Part shown: positions 45,332-54,517 of the stretch, piece by piece | How positions within the stretch are numbered: position 1 is the first letter of the stretch | Layout: each line of letters starts with the position of its first letter | NCBI GenBank assembly: GCA_965250115.1 | Contig: CBDFNJ010000001.1 | Coordinates: 62,001-126,000 of the forward strand | Direction: 5' to 3' | Length of the DNA: 64,000 nucleotides | Source: CBDFHB01 sp965250115 | Lineage (GTDB): Bacteria > Acidobacteriota > Vicinamibacteria > Marinacidobacterales > SMYC01 | Position numbers and translations under genes: made by a program | The notes under the pieces: model-generated | What the model saw: the letters and a program-made list of their open reading frames with translations, nothing else | The model's database searches: none | Told to the model about the DNA's origin: nothing

Positions 45332-45867
45332 TCCGCTTTCTCCGATATTCGCGGCGACATTCGTGGTGCTGACAGCGCGTCCCTCGCTGCACGCTGTACC
45401 GCTTGGATGATCTTCTGGTAGCCCGTACACCGACACAGGTTGCCGGCAATGCCCTCGATGCACTCTTCCCTCGTTGGATCCGGGTTACGCTCGAGCAGAT
45501 CGATACCCGCCATCACCATTCCCGGCGTACAAATACCGCACTGTATGCCACCCTCTTCGAGCATCGCCTGCTGTAGAGGATGTAGATTGGCTGACGTGCC
45601 GATCCCCTCGATGGTCAGTACCTCGCCACCATGAGCTCTCTCCATAGGCACGAGACAAGATAGAATCGCGGTTCCATTCAAAAAAACGGTACAGCTCCCG
45701 CACTCACCCTCGCCGCATCCCTCCTTCGTGCCGTAGAGGTGGAGATCATCTCGCAAGAAATCGATCAAGCGACGTCCTGCTCGCGCGACCTTTCTGACAC
45801 GCTCCCCGTTGATGGTGAGCTCCATCAACACTTGCTCGTCGCCAATTGTCTCGACCGAGTCTGCCAT
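45328..45867 (-). CDS. Molybdenum hydroxylase [2Fe-2S] subunit
   Basis: 179 residues. Plant-type [2Fe-2S] ligands Cys51, 56, 59 and 71 (GCGEGECGSCTVFLNG) are followed by the alpha-helical second cluster with Cys110, 113, 145 and 147 (CGICTPGM, CRCTGYQ). This is the CoxS/XdhC/NdhS-type small subunit carrying electrons from Mo to FAD. It lies 3 bp after the FAD gene and overlaps the Mo gene. Confidence 0.96.
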   Translation of the reverse strand: MADSVETIGDEQVLMELTINGERVRKVARAGRRLIDFLRDDLHLYGTKEGCGEGECGSCTVFLNGTAILSCLVPMERAHGGEVLTIEGIGTSANLHPLQQAMLEEGGIQCGICTPGMVMAGIDLLERNPDPTREECIEGIAGNLCRCTGYQKIIQAVQRAARDALSAPRMSPRISEKAE

Positions 45868-45870
45868 GAG

Positions 45871-46758
45871 TTAGTTGTCCTCGCGTTGTCCTCGCGCTCG
45901 TGCTCGTTCCAAGGCGGTTTCTAACGCCTGCCTGACCAACGGCTTGGTGATGTGGAGCCGGTACACGGAGCTTCCGCGGATGTCCGTTATCGGACTGACA
46001 TCCTTTCGGGCAGCCTCGGCAGCTCGATCGAGCAGGTCATCCGATGGTATCTGCCCCGTCAGCATCTGCTCCGCCGAAGGGCTGCGCACGATGGTCGGGG
46101 CCACAGAACCGAGAGCAATACGTACGTTCGAGATGCGGTCATCATCGAGGACCAAGAGTGCCGCGACATCGACGATCGAGATCGCTTGGCTACGCCGCAG
46201 TCCCAACTTGTTGAAAGCGCTTCCGGCATGTCCCCGCGGGATGTCGAAAGATACCTTGCTAATCAGCTCACTTGGCTGCATCGCCGTCTTACGAACGCCC
46301 AGCATGTAGTCGGGCATGGCCAGTTGACGCTCACCCTCGAGGCTCTTGAGCGTTACTTCGGCGTCGAGAGCATACAAGCAGGGTAACGTGTCGCCCGCGG
46401 GCGAGGCGTTCCCCAAGTTCCCACCAATCGTTCCCATGTGCTGGATCTGTGCCGCGCCAATGACTCGACTGGCTTCTGCAAGCAAATAGGCGTGCTCAAG
46501 GATCAGCTCCGATTCGATGAGCTCCGTGTAGGTGACGGCGGCGCCGACGTGAAGCCGATCCCCATCCACACGAATACGCCCTAGCTCGGCGATTCCGCTG
46601 ACATCCACGAGCGTGTCCGCATGCACCATTCGCTCACGGAGCTGGATCATGAGGTCGGTGCCGCCAGCGATGAGCCTCACCGTGTTGCCGTTGGCCTGGG
46701 CGAGGTGGGTGAGCGCCTCCTCGACCGTCTGTGGTGCGTAATAAGACTGATAGAGCAT
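45871..46758 (-). CDS. Molybdenum hydroxylase FAD subunit
   Basis: 295 residues of the CoxM/XdhB/NdhF type: FAD-binding motifs AGGTDLM (about 31-37) and TIGGNLGNASPAGDTLP, and the C-terminal CO dehydrogenase flavoprotein domain. It passes electrons from the iron-sulfur subunit to an acceptor. First gene of the four-gene hydroxylase set, 82 bp after the [2Fe-2S] protein gene. Confidence 0.95.
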   Translation of the reverse strand: MLYQSYYAPQTVEEALTHLAQANGNTVRLIAGGTDLMIQLRERMVHADTLVDVSGIAELGRIRVDGDRLHVGAAVTYTELIESELILEHAYLLAEASRVIGAAQIQHMGTIGGNLGNASPAGDTLPCLYALDAEVTLKSLEGERQLAMPDYMLGVRKTAMQPSELISKVSFDIPRGHAGSAFNKLGLRRSQAISIVDVAALLVLDDDRISNVRIALGSVAPTIVRSPSAEQMLTGQIPSDDLLDRAAEAARKDVSPITDIRGSSVYRLHITKPLVRQALETALERARARGQREDN

Positions 46759-46840
46759 GAACGAAAATCTCTTCTTTGGCCCTCGCCCCCGTTAGTGGTT
46801 CACTCTGGACCGACTCGCTGCACGAGCCGGCCTGAGCCTC

Positions 46841-47215
46841 TCAAAAATCCACCACGAGATCGCGAATTACTTTGTTCTCTATGTAGGGCTTGATGATGAC
46901 ATGCGAGCCCGGCTCGAGCGGAAGGGTACATCCCTTGAGGGCTTTCTCCTCGTTGCCATCGATCGAAACCCGGACCCGGCAGGTGCCACAGATTCCCCGC
47001 CCACACTGTTGGTTGCGAAAAGCGAGCGTTTGATCTTGACGCGCATAAATCTCACGCAGCAACGTGAACACACTCATCCGGTGGTGGTAACGAACCGTGA
47101 AGCGCTCCATCCGCGGCTCAACGTCGCTCGAAGGGTCGAAACGCCATACGTCGGCGGTGATAGGTTCCCCGATCTCTGCGGGTTCTGTTTCCTCGACGAC
47201 AAGAATGTGTGACAT
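46841..47215 (-). CDS. Minimal SdhB/FrdB-like [2Fe-2S] protein
   Basis: 124 residues. It resembles the N-terminal domain of succinate dehydrogenase/fumarate reductase iron-sulfur subunits (ADVWRFDPSSDVEPRMERFT, then Cys71, 76, 79 and 96 in CGRGICGTC...GC). The C-terminal part of true SdhB, which holds the 4Fe-4S and 3Fe-4S clusters, is absent. The ribosome site GGAG overlaps the stop of the flavoprotein gene 6 bp upstream, so the two form a pair: a flavoprotein with a one-cluster electron partner. Confidence 0.9.
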   Translation of the reverse strand: MSHILVVEETEPAEIGEPITADVWRFDPSSDVEPRMERFTVRYHHRMSVFTLLREIYARQDQTLAFRNQQCGRGICGTCRVRVSIDGNEEKALKGCTLPLEPGSHVIIKPYIENKVIRDLVVDF

Positions 47216-47221
47216 GAGCTC

Positions 47222-49000
47222 CTAAACCGCTTCATAACCATCCAGGACGCCCGCTTCAACCAGTGCGGGGTCTGCCCGCCTTCTCTCCTTCGTGCGATCC
47301 TTCACGCGGACCACCGGAGCATCCGTCACGTTGTACGCTTCCTCGTCGGTTCGCTTCACAATTGTGTGCTTTGCCCATTCGGATCGCATCTCAGGAAAGT
47401 CCGTGCGCCAGTGATGGCCGCGGCTTTCTTCGCGAGCCAGAGCCGAGGCGGCCGCCATTTCGGCGAGTCGCACGACAGCGTGGGTCTCGAGCGCCTCTTC
47501 CCACTCATAGTTGTACGTTTTCGGTCCATCGGCCGCGTGGACACGCTCGGCCTGTTCTTCACGCAGACCGCGCAGCTCCTCCACGGCCGTCGATAGGCCT
47601 GCGGCATTTCGACGATAGTGCACGTAGTCGTGCATGATCGCTTTGATCTTGCGCTTGAAATCGATGGGTCGTATGGCGTTTTTGCGCTCCTTGCGCAAAT
47701 CGTTGATGCGTTCGAATTCCGCAGCGATCGTCGCTTCGTCATTTTCGAGCGCTAGGCTGTCTCGCGCATATTCCGCTGCCCGGATACCGGCCCGGCGCCC
47801 GAAAACCTGAGTCTCGGCAAGGGCGTTGCCACTGGTTCGGTTGGCCCCGTGCACGTTGCCCGCAACCTCGCCAGCAGCGTACAAGCCGGGAACATTCGTC
47901 TCCGCCCACTCGTTGATGCGCACACCACCAAGGGTGTAGTGGGTCACCGGCATCACCTCTATGGGTTGCTCGAGCACATTGATACCTAGAAGCTCCAGCT
48001 CCTTGTAAGGCAGGGAGTCGAGCCGGTGGAGAATCTCCATCACCTTTTCGGGCGAGTTGGGTGACTTGCGCAGATCCACGTACACGCCGCCGTGAGGTGT
48101 GCCCCGACCTTCCTCGATTTCCTTGAACATCAGCTTCATCATGACGTCGCGGACCGGGAGACGATCGGTCTCCGGCAGGAAGGGCTCACCGAGGCCATTG
48201 AGCATCTGGGCATTGCAGTATTTCTTGGTAAGCAGCCCCTCGTACTGCACCAGCGTTCCCTCCACCTCCGACGGCCAGCACAGACCGGTGGGGTAGTACA
48301 GCATCATTTCGAGATCAACGAGGTCCGCACCGGCTTCGTACATCTGGTACACGCCTTCGCCGGTCAGCCCAGGCTCGGTATCGGTCCACCGCCACAGCTC
48401 CGGATAGCCGCCAGTGGCGACGATCACCGAGGGAGCTTCAAACACAACTGGATGGCCTTTCCTCATGTCCAGCGCTACCAGCCCAGCCATCCGGTCGCCG
48501 TCTTTCAGGAGCCGAGTCGCGACGACATCCTCGACGAGCTGAACGTTTTCTTGCTTGATGACTTCTCGCCGTAGACCGGCGGCCATCGCGTAGCCATCCC
48601 CCAAGATGACCAGATTTCGTTCAAACGAATGACCAGGATGAACGACCTGAAGAAACTTTCCTCGCTCGTTCTCGCGGAACTTGACCCCATAGCGGTACAT
48701 ATCCATGGCGCGTTCCGTCGACTCAGATGTCAGGACCTTGATTAGGTTCTCGTCGCCGAGATAGCGTCCTTCGTAGCAAGTATCCTCGAAGGCAATCTCG
48801 GAGCTGTCCCTCTCGTCTTCCATCGCAAAAGCCGCTTGATAGGAAGGGCAGGCCATCGGCGTGGCGCCGCTGCGCGCGGCTTGACCCTTGGTCAATAACA
48901 CCACCTTTGCACCTGCCTCGGCAGCCGCGATCGCTGCGCGCATTCCCGCTCCACCTGCGCCAATCACAACGACGTCTGATGCCACCACTTCACACTTCAT
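47222..49000 (-). CDS. Fumarate-reductase/succinate-dehydrogenase-type flavoprotein
   Basis: 592 residues. Rossmann motif VVVIGAGGAGMRAAIAAAEAGAKVVLL at the N-terminus, MPVTHYTLGGVRIN and GLYAAGEVAGNVHGANRTSG typical of the FrdA/SdhA/NadB/AprA superfamily, and a helical C-terminal domain. The segment that carries the covalent His-FAD in FrdA reads ARSGATPMA, so FAD should be non-covalent. ATG 49000 is chosen because the Rossmann motif follows at once; longer starts add a non-homologous leader. It heads the long minus-strand operon. Direction (oxidation or reduction) and substrate are unknown; it is cytoplasmic, without a signal. Confidence 0.9.
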   Translation of the reverse strand: MKCEVVASDVVVIGAGGAGMRAAIAAAEAGAKVVLLTKGQAARSGATPMACPSYQAAFAMEDERDSSEIAFEDTCYEGRYLGDENLIKVLTSESTERAMDMYRYGVKFRENERGKFLQVVHPGHSFERNLVILGDGYAMAAGLRREVIKQENVQLVEDVVATRLLKDGDRMAGLVALDMRKGHPVVFEAPSVIVATGGYPELWRWTDTEPGLTGEGVYQMYEAGADLVDLEMMLYYPTGLCWPSEVEGTLVQYEGLLTKKYCNAQMLNGLGEPFLPETDRLPVRDVMMKLMFKEIEEGRGTPHGGVYVDLRKSPNSPEKVMEILHRLDSLPYKELELLGINVLEQPIEVMPVTHYTLGGVRINEWAETNVPGLYAAGEVAGNVHGANRTSGNALAETQVFGRRAGIRAAEYARDSLALENDEATIAAEFERINDLRKERKNAIRPIDFKRKIKAIMHDYVHYRRNAAGLSTAVEELRGLREEQAERVHAADGPKTYNYEWEEALETHAVVRLAEMAAASALAREESRGHHWRTDFPEMRSEWAKHTIVKRTDEEAYNVTDAPVVRVKDRTKERRRADPALVEAGVLDGYEAV

Positions 49001-49287
49001 ACGAACGACCGCCCGCCCTCTCGCTGGCCGGAGGCAATACTGTTGGGGACCACCGGAGCCTTCCGGCTTCTTCGAGGGTTTGATTATACTGCCCCACCAC
49101 ATTCTGGGACAATTCGTCGAGTTTCAGCCCGAGCGATTGCGACGCGCGAGGAGCGGCCATTGGCCGGGCGCCGCTGGCGTAACCGAGTCCCCCGGACTAA
49201 ACTTCCTGGCCGGTCATCCGAGGGCGAGCCCGGGGGATGGCCGAGGTGATGGAGTTTCTTGCCAACTACACGAATGGAGGCGTTACC

Positions 49288-52200
49288 GTGCCGAACCTAC
49301 CCCGACGTCCGTTGGATTACGTGGCCGCCCTCGTGATGCTCTCGATCGTCCTGGCCCTGCCCGCGACGACCGCCGCACAAGCTCGACTGGAGGTTTCCCC
49401 CGAGCACTATCAGAATCTCGGTTACCGCTACATCGGCCCCGTGGGGAACCGGGTGGCCTCCGTGGCGGGTGTGCCCGGGGATCCGCTGACCTATTACGCC
49501 GGCGCCGCTTCGGGCGGCCTCTGGAAGTCGGAGGACGGAGGCATCCGCTGGCGCCCCGTCTTCGACGACCAGCCCGACCACTCCATCGGGGCGCTCGCGG
49601 TGGCGCCGTCGGATCCCAATATCGTCTGGGTGGGTACGGGCGAGACCCACATCCGCTCGAACGTCTCCCTCGGCACCGGCGTCTACAAGTCCACCGACGG
49701 CGGTGAAACGTGGCGCCACATGGGTCTCGCGGGGCCGAGCCGTACCTCGCGGATCGTCATCCACCCGGAAAACGCGGACCTCGTCTATGTGGCAGCGCTG
49801 GGACACTCGCACGGACCGCAGGCCGAGCGAGGAGTCTTCCGCACCAAGGACGGCGGTGAGACCTGGGAGCACGTGCTCTTCGTGGACGAGAACACGGGGT
49901 CATCCAGCCTGGAGATGGATCCGAACAACCCGCGGATCCTCTTCGCGGGGATGTGGCAGATCGTGATCCACACCTGGGGCCGCGAGAGCGGCGGACCCGG
50001 CAGCGGGATCCACATGTCGCGAGATGGCGGCGACACCTGGACCAAGCTCGAGGGGAACGGTTTGCCAAAGCTGCCGGTGGGAAAGGTCGGCCTCTGCATG
50101 ACTCCCGCGGACTCGGATCGGGTCTACGCCTTGATCGAGACGGGCGACGGCGTGCCCTCGCATGGACAGGAGACCGAGAGCGGCGAGCTATGGCGCTCGG
50201 ACGACGGTGGCAAGAACTGGCGGCTCATCACTCACAACCGCAACTTGGGTGGGCGGACCCACTACTACAACCACTGCTTCGTGACACCGGACGACCCGGA
50301 TGAGGCTTTATTTGTGACCGGCTCGGTCATGCGCTCGAAGGACGGCGGGCGAACCGCCTCGTCTCTCGGCGGGCAACAGAGCCCTGGCGGCGATCAACAC
50401 GCTATATGGATCGATCCGACCAACGGGGACCGGATGATCATTGGCAACGACTACGGTACGGCGGTTACGGTGAACCGGGCCGAGACCTGGCACATCGTCC
50501 AGCTCCCCATCGCCCAGATGTACCACGTGACCGTGGACACTGCGATCCCCTACAACGTCCTGGGCAACCGGCAGGACGGTCCGTCGACGCGCGGTCCCAG
50601 CAGAAGCATGATCCACCGTACGTTTCGTGGCCGGGAAATGCCCCGGTTCGTGTTTCATGGGGTCGGCGGTGGTGAGAGCGGTTTCGCGACTCCGGATCCC
50701 ACCGACCCGAACATCGTCTGGTCGAGTGCCTCCGGCTCCGGCGCCCAGGGCGGGATCGTGGTCCGCTACAACGAGACCAACGGACGGTTCCGTCACTTGG
50801 AGGTCTGGCCGCAGGGCACCACGGGGTGGCCCGCCGCCGAGCTCAAGTACCGATTCCAATGGACCTTCCCCTTGCTCATCTCTCCCCACGACAACAAAAC
50901 CGTCTACGTCACCAGCCAGCATGTTCATCGAACCCAAAACGACGGACAGAGCTGGGAGGTCCTCAGTCCGGACCTCACCACGAACGACAAGTCGAGGCAG
51001 GGTATCTCCGGGGGCCTGACGCCGGACAACGTCGGCGTCGAGTACTGTTGCGTGATCTACGCGTTCGACGAGTCGCCGGTCGAACAGGGCGTGTTCTGGG
51101 CCGGGACCAACGACGGACTGGTTCAGGTGAGTCGCGACGGTGGTCAAAGCTGGAAGAACGTCACCGAGAACATTCCCGATCTGCCACCGGACGGTGTGGT
51201 GCGGGGCATCGACGCATCGAGGTGGGATGCGGCGAAGGCCTATGTCGCCATCGAGCATCACCAGCAGGGCAACTTCGAGCCCCACGTGTACAAGACAGAC
51301 AACTACGGAGAAGACTGGGAAAAGATCACGAACGGCATCGCGGATAGTCCCTTGAGCTACACCCGCTCCATCCACGAGGATCCGGTACGGCCCGGGCTCC
51401 TCTACCTGGGTACCGAGAACGCGCTCTATGTCTCGTTCGACGACGGTGCGCACTGGCAGTCGCTACAAAACAACCTGCCCGCAACGCCGGTATACGGGCT
51501 CGTAGTGCAGGAGCATTTCAACGATCTCGTGGTCGGCACCTACGGCCGGGGCTTCTGGATCCTGGACGACATCACGCCGCTCCAACAGCTCACCTCGGAC
51601 GTGGCATCCTCGGAAGCCCACCTTTTCGACCCGCGGCCAGCCTACCGGTTTCGGCCGACCACCGGAGGCTCCATGAGGATGCGCTACGACGCGGCCTCGG
51701 GGAGGGAGCCGCCGGAAGGAGCCTCCATTCACTATTGGCTGTCTAAAGCGCCGGAGGGGACCGAAGCGCCTGAAAGGAGCATTCAACTCGAGATCAAAAA
51801 CGCCGCGGGTGAGACGATAAGAACGCTCGAGGGCGGGACGGACACCGGCATCAACCGCGTCTGGTGGGACTTCGAGGGCGAGCCCTCGACCCAGATCAAG
51901 CTCAGGACGAAGCCACTCTACGCCGACTGGGTCGATCTCGGCCCCGAGCGCTGGCGGCGCGCTGGCCGCCGGATCTCCGTTCTGGAGCCCCCCGGCACCT
52001 ACACCGTGACGCTCCAGGTGGGCGGCAAGGAGTACAGCCAGGAGCTCCAGGTCCTCAAAGATCCGCACACCGAAGGGACGGCAGAGGACATCCGGGCCCA
52101 AACCGAGATGGTGCGCGAGCTCCGGGCCGACCTAAACAGGGCCGCCGAGACCATCAACCGCATCGAATGGATCCGCCGCCAGCTATTGGATTTGAAAGAG

Positions 52201-52572
52201 CTATTGACTGGGCTCGGTGACGCTGAGAGCCTCGTTTCGGACGCCGATGAGCTGTCGGGCAAGTTCATCACGCTCGAGGAGAAGCTGATTCAATTGAAGA
52301 CGACGGGCTCGGGCTCGGACAGCCTCCGCTGGCCCACCAGGCTGGCAAGCCACATCGCTTACCTGGCAAACGGGGTGGCGGTGGATGACTTTCCGCCGAC
52401 CGACCAGCAGCGAGAGGTCCAGCAGGTGCTGGAGGCGCGACTTCAAAAGTACGAGCAAGAGCTTCAGGGGTTGATGCAGAACGAGCTTCCGGCGTTCAAC
52501 CGGACACTCGATGAGCGTAACCTTCGCGGGCTGGTTACGGGTCGCGGACTAGTTACAACATCGAGCCAATAG
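49288..52572 (+). CDS. Sortilin/VPS10-type BNR beta-propeller protein, exported
   Basis: About 1094 residues. GTG 49288 with GGAGG seven bases upstream gives a normal signal peptide (RRPLDYVAALVMLSIVLALPATTAAQ); ATG 49249 is an alternative. Two large propellers (about 30-790) have Asp-box repeats (STDGGETW, TKDGGETW, SRDGGDTW, SDDGGKNW, SRDGGQSW). A beta-rich domain and a C-terminal helical or coiled region (about 900-1090) follow. Relatives are annotated as glycosyl hydrolases but evidence for catalysis is lacking. It is divergent from the flavoprotein operon; the 287 bp between them must hold both promoters, without a clear motif. Full-length reference for the partial and broken relatives here. 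Confidence 0.9.
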   Translation: MPNLPRRPLDYVAALVMLSIVLALPATTAAQARLEVSPEHYQNLGYRYIGPVGNRVASVAGVPGDPLTYYAGAASGGLWKSEDGGIRWRPVFDDQPDHSIGALAVAPSDPNIVWVGTGETHIRSNVSLGTGVYKSTDGGETWRHMGLAGPSRTSRIVIHPENADLVYVAALGHSHGPQAERGVFRTKDGGETWEHVLFVDENTGSSSLEMDPNNPRILFAGMWQIVIHTWGRESGGPGSGIHMSRDGGDTWTKLEGNGLPKLPVGKVGLCMTPADSDRVYALIETGDGVPSHGQETESGELWRSDDGGKNWRLITHNRNLGGRTHYYNHCFVTPDDPDEALFVTGSVMRSKDGGRTASSLGGQQSPGGDQHAIWIDPTNGDRMIIGNDYGTAVTVNRAETWHIVQLPIAQMYHVTVDTAIPYNVLGNRQDGPSTRGPSRSMIHRTFRGREMPRFVFHGVGGGESGFATPDPTDPNIVWSSASGSGAQGGIVVRYNETNGRFRHLEVWPQGTTGWPAAELKYRFQWTFPLLISPHDNKTVYVTSQHVHRTQNDGQSWEVLSPDLTTNDKSRQGISGGLTPDNVGVEYCCVIYAFDESPVEQGVFWAGTNDGLVQVSRDGGQSWKNVTENIPDLPPDGVVRGIDASRWDAAKAYVAIEHHQQGNFEPHVYKTDNYGEDWEKITNGIADSPLSYTRSIHEDPVRPGLLYLGTENALYVSFDDGAHWQSLQNNLPATPVYGLVVQEHFNDLVVGTYGRGFWILDDITPLQQLTSDVASSEAHLFDPRPAYRFRPTTGGSMRMRYDAASGREPPEGASIHYWLSKAPEGTEAPERSIQLEIKNAAGETIRTLEGGTDTGINRVWWDFEGEPSTQIKLRTKPLYADWVDLGPERWRRAGRRISVLEPPGTYTVTLQVGGKEYSQELQVLKDPHTEGTAEDIRAQTEMVRELRADLNRAAETINRIEWIRRQLLDLKELLTGLGDAESLVSDADELSGKFITLEEKLIQLKTTGSGSDSLRWPTRLASHIAYLANGVAVDDFPPTDQQREVQQVLEARLQKYEQELQGLMQNELPAFNRTLDERNLRGLVTGRGLVTTSSQ

Positions 52573-52753
52573 GCTACCCCGGCCTCGTCGATGGCGGCTG
52601 CGGAGCCCGGGGAGCGGCTGGGTTATTGTGCCCGGTCTCGTTACTTACCGCTCCCCGGAGTCGCCGCGCGCGAGAAGTTCTGTTTAGTCGGATCGGAGAG
52701 CAGTGGCGCAATCGGTCGGTATACATTACTCTGGCGTTTTTTGGGAGGACCCC

Positions 52754-54469
52754 ATGAAGTGTTCCAAGCAGCTTTTGGCTCTCGCCATCGTCTTGTCGTT
52801 CGCGACGTCGCATCTCTACGCGGGCTCCAGGCCCATCCGGGGCCGGAGCGGCATGGTGGTATCCGAGAAGAGGCTCGCGTCGGAAGCGGGGCTGAGCGTT
52901 CTCCGAGACGGAGGCAACGCGGTCGACGCCGCGGTCGCCACCGGGCTCGCCCTTGCGGTAACGCGTCCGGGTGCGGGGAACATCGGCGGCGGCGGCTTCA
53001 TGGTGTTCCGCGCCGCGAACGGCGAAGCGAGCGCCTATGACTTCCGCGAGAAAGCCCCCGCGGCAGTCACCGCGGATCTGTTCATGAAAGACGGTAAATA
53101 CAGCCGGGACCTCCATTACAGGAGCGGCCGTACCGTGGGCATCCCCGGAACCGTCTCGGGGTTCTACCTCGCTTGGCAAGAGCATGGGAAGCTCCCATGG
53201 AGCCAGGTGGTCGCGCCTGCGATCGCTCTTGCGCAGGACGGGATTCTGGTGACGCTCAACTTCGAGCGCCAACTCCAGGGCTTTGCGGAGAGGTATAAGG
53301 ACCACGCTGCGACGCTCGCTCAGTTCACGAAAAACGGCGAGCCCTACCGCGCCGGCGACATCCTCAAACAACCCGACTTGGCCGATACTCTCGAGCGCAT
53401 CGCGGAAAACGGCGCGGCGGGTTTTTACGAAGGTGAGACGGCGCGTCTCATCGTGGAAGAGATGAAGCGTATCGACGGTCTCATCACCCTCGACGACTTG
53501 AAGGGCGAGCAAGCGGTCAAGCGCACCGCCATCCGAGGTACTTACCGCGGTTACGAAATCATCACCATGCCGCCGCCGAGCACCGGCGGCACTGCCGTGG
53601 TGGAGATGCTCAACATCCTCGAAGGATTCGATATGAACGCGATGGGAATGCATTCGGCGGCGAGCATTCACGTCATGGTCGAAACGATGCGGCGTGGGTT
53701 CGCCGACCGGGCGCGCTACATGGGCGATCCAGATTTCAACCCCGGCATTCCTGTCGAGCGGCTGACGTCGAAGGAATACGCGAATCAACTCCGTACAACG
53801 ATCGACCTCGATCGTGCTTCGACGTCGTCGACGACGGGTTTCGAGTTGCCCAGCGAGAGTCCGGAAACGACGGCCTACTCAGTCGTGGACGGCGAGCGGA
53901 ACGCCGTGTCGGTCATCTATACCATTGGGCGTTCGATGTCGGTCGTGACCGGCGCCGGGTTCCAGCTCAATACGGAGCTTGGCGATTTCCATGGTACGCC
54001 TGATGCCTATCACGTGGGCGAAAGTGGCTGGGAAGGAAGGACCCAGACAAATTTGATCGGCATCGAGCGGAACCTTCCGGCACCCGGGAAGAGGCCGATG
54101 TCGAGCATGACCCCGACGATCGTCGCCAAAGATGGCGAGCTGTTCATGGTGACAGGCAGCCCGGGTGGCCGCAACATCATCAGTGGTGTCGTACAAACAA
54201 TCTTGCACGCCGTCGACTATGGCCTGAACGCGCAAGAAGTCGTTGATGTTGGCCGTTTTCACCACCAGTGGCTCCCCGATCGCATCCTCATCGAGGACAA
54301 CGCGGTCTCTCGGGACACGCTTGACCTGTTGCGCGTGAGAGGGCACACGCTCGAGTTCACCAACGCTCTCTCTCAATGTTTTGAGGTAATCATCTACCGC
54401 CGCGAAGAAAAGATCTTCGAAGGCGGCTCCGACCTCAGACGTCAGTTCGGTGGTATAGCCACCTACTGA
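52754..54469 (+). CDS. ggt: Gamma-glutamyltransferase
   Basis: 571 residues. ATG 52754 follows GGGAGGA and starts a signal peptide (KQLLALAIVLSFATSHLYAG), so it is periplasmic. The proenzyme is expected to self-cleave before Thr372 in ESPETTAYSVVD to give large and small subunits. Supporting marks are DGGNAVDAAVATGLALAV, GNIGGGGFMV, SSMTPTIV and GSPGGRNI. It hydrolyses or transfers gamma-glutamyl groups of glutathione and peptides. The usual TTHYS reads TTAYS here. It is followed 48 bp later by a broken BNR gene. Confidence 0.94.
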   Translation: MKCSKQLLALAIVLSFATSHLYAGSRPIRGRSGMVVSEKRLASEAGLSVLRDGGNAVDAAVATGLALAVTRPGAGNIGGGGFMVFRAANGEASAYDFREKAPAAVTADLFMKDGKYSRDLHYRSGRTVGIPGTVSGFYLAWQEHGKLPWSQVVAPAIALAQDGILVTLNFERQLQGFAERYKDHAATLAQFTKNGEPYRAGDILKQPDLADTLERIAENGAAGFYEGETARLIVEEMKRIDGLITLDDLKGEQAVKRTAIRGTYRGYEIITMPPPSTGGTAVVEMLNILEGFDMNAMGMHSAASIHVMVETMRRGFADRARYMGDPDFNPGIPVERLTSKEYANQLRTTIDLDRASTSSTTGFELPSESPETTAYSVVDGERNAVSVIYTIGRSMSVVTGAGFQLNTELGDFHGTPDAYHVGESGWEGRTQTNLIGIERNLPAPGKRPMSSMTPTIVAKDGELFMVTGSPGGRNIISGVVQTILHAVDYGLNAQEVVDVGRFHHQWLPDRILIEDNAVSRDTLDLLRVRGHTLEFTNALSQCFEVIIYRREEKIFEGGSDLRRQFGGIATY

Positions 54470-54517
54470 TTACTACTGTCATTCTTCGCTCCGCCTCGCT
54501 TCATAGGGAGACGCGTC

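Noticed and set aside
52573..52640. CCCCGG ... CCGGGG inverted repeat as a terminator after the BNR gene
   Set aside because: The loop is about 25 bases and no T-run follows.
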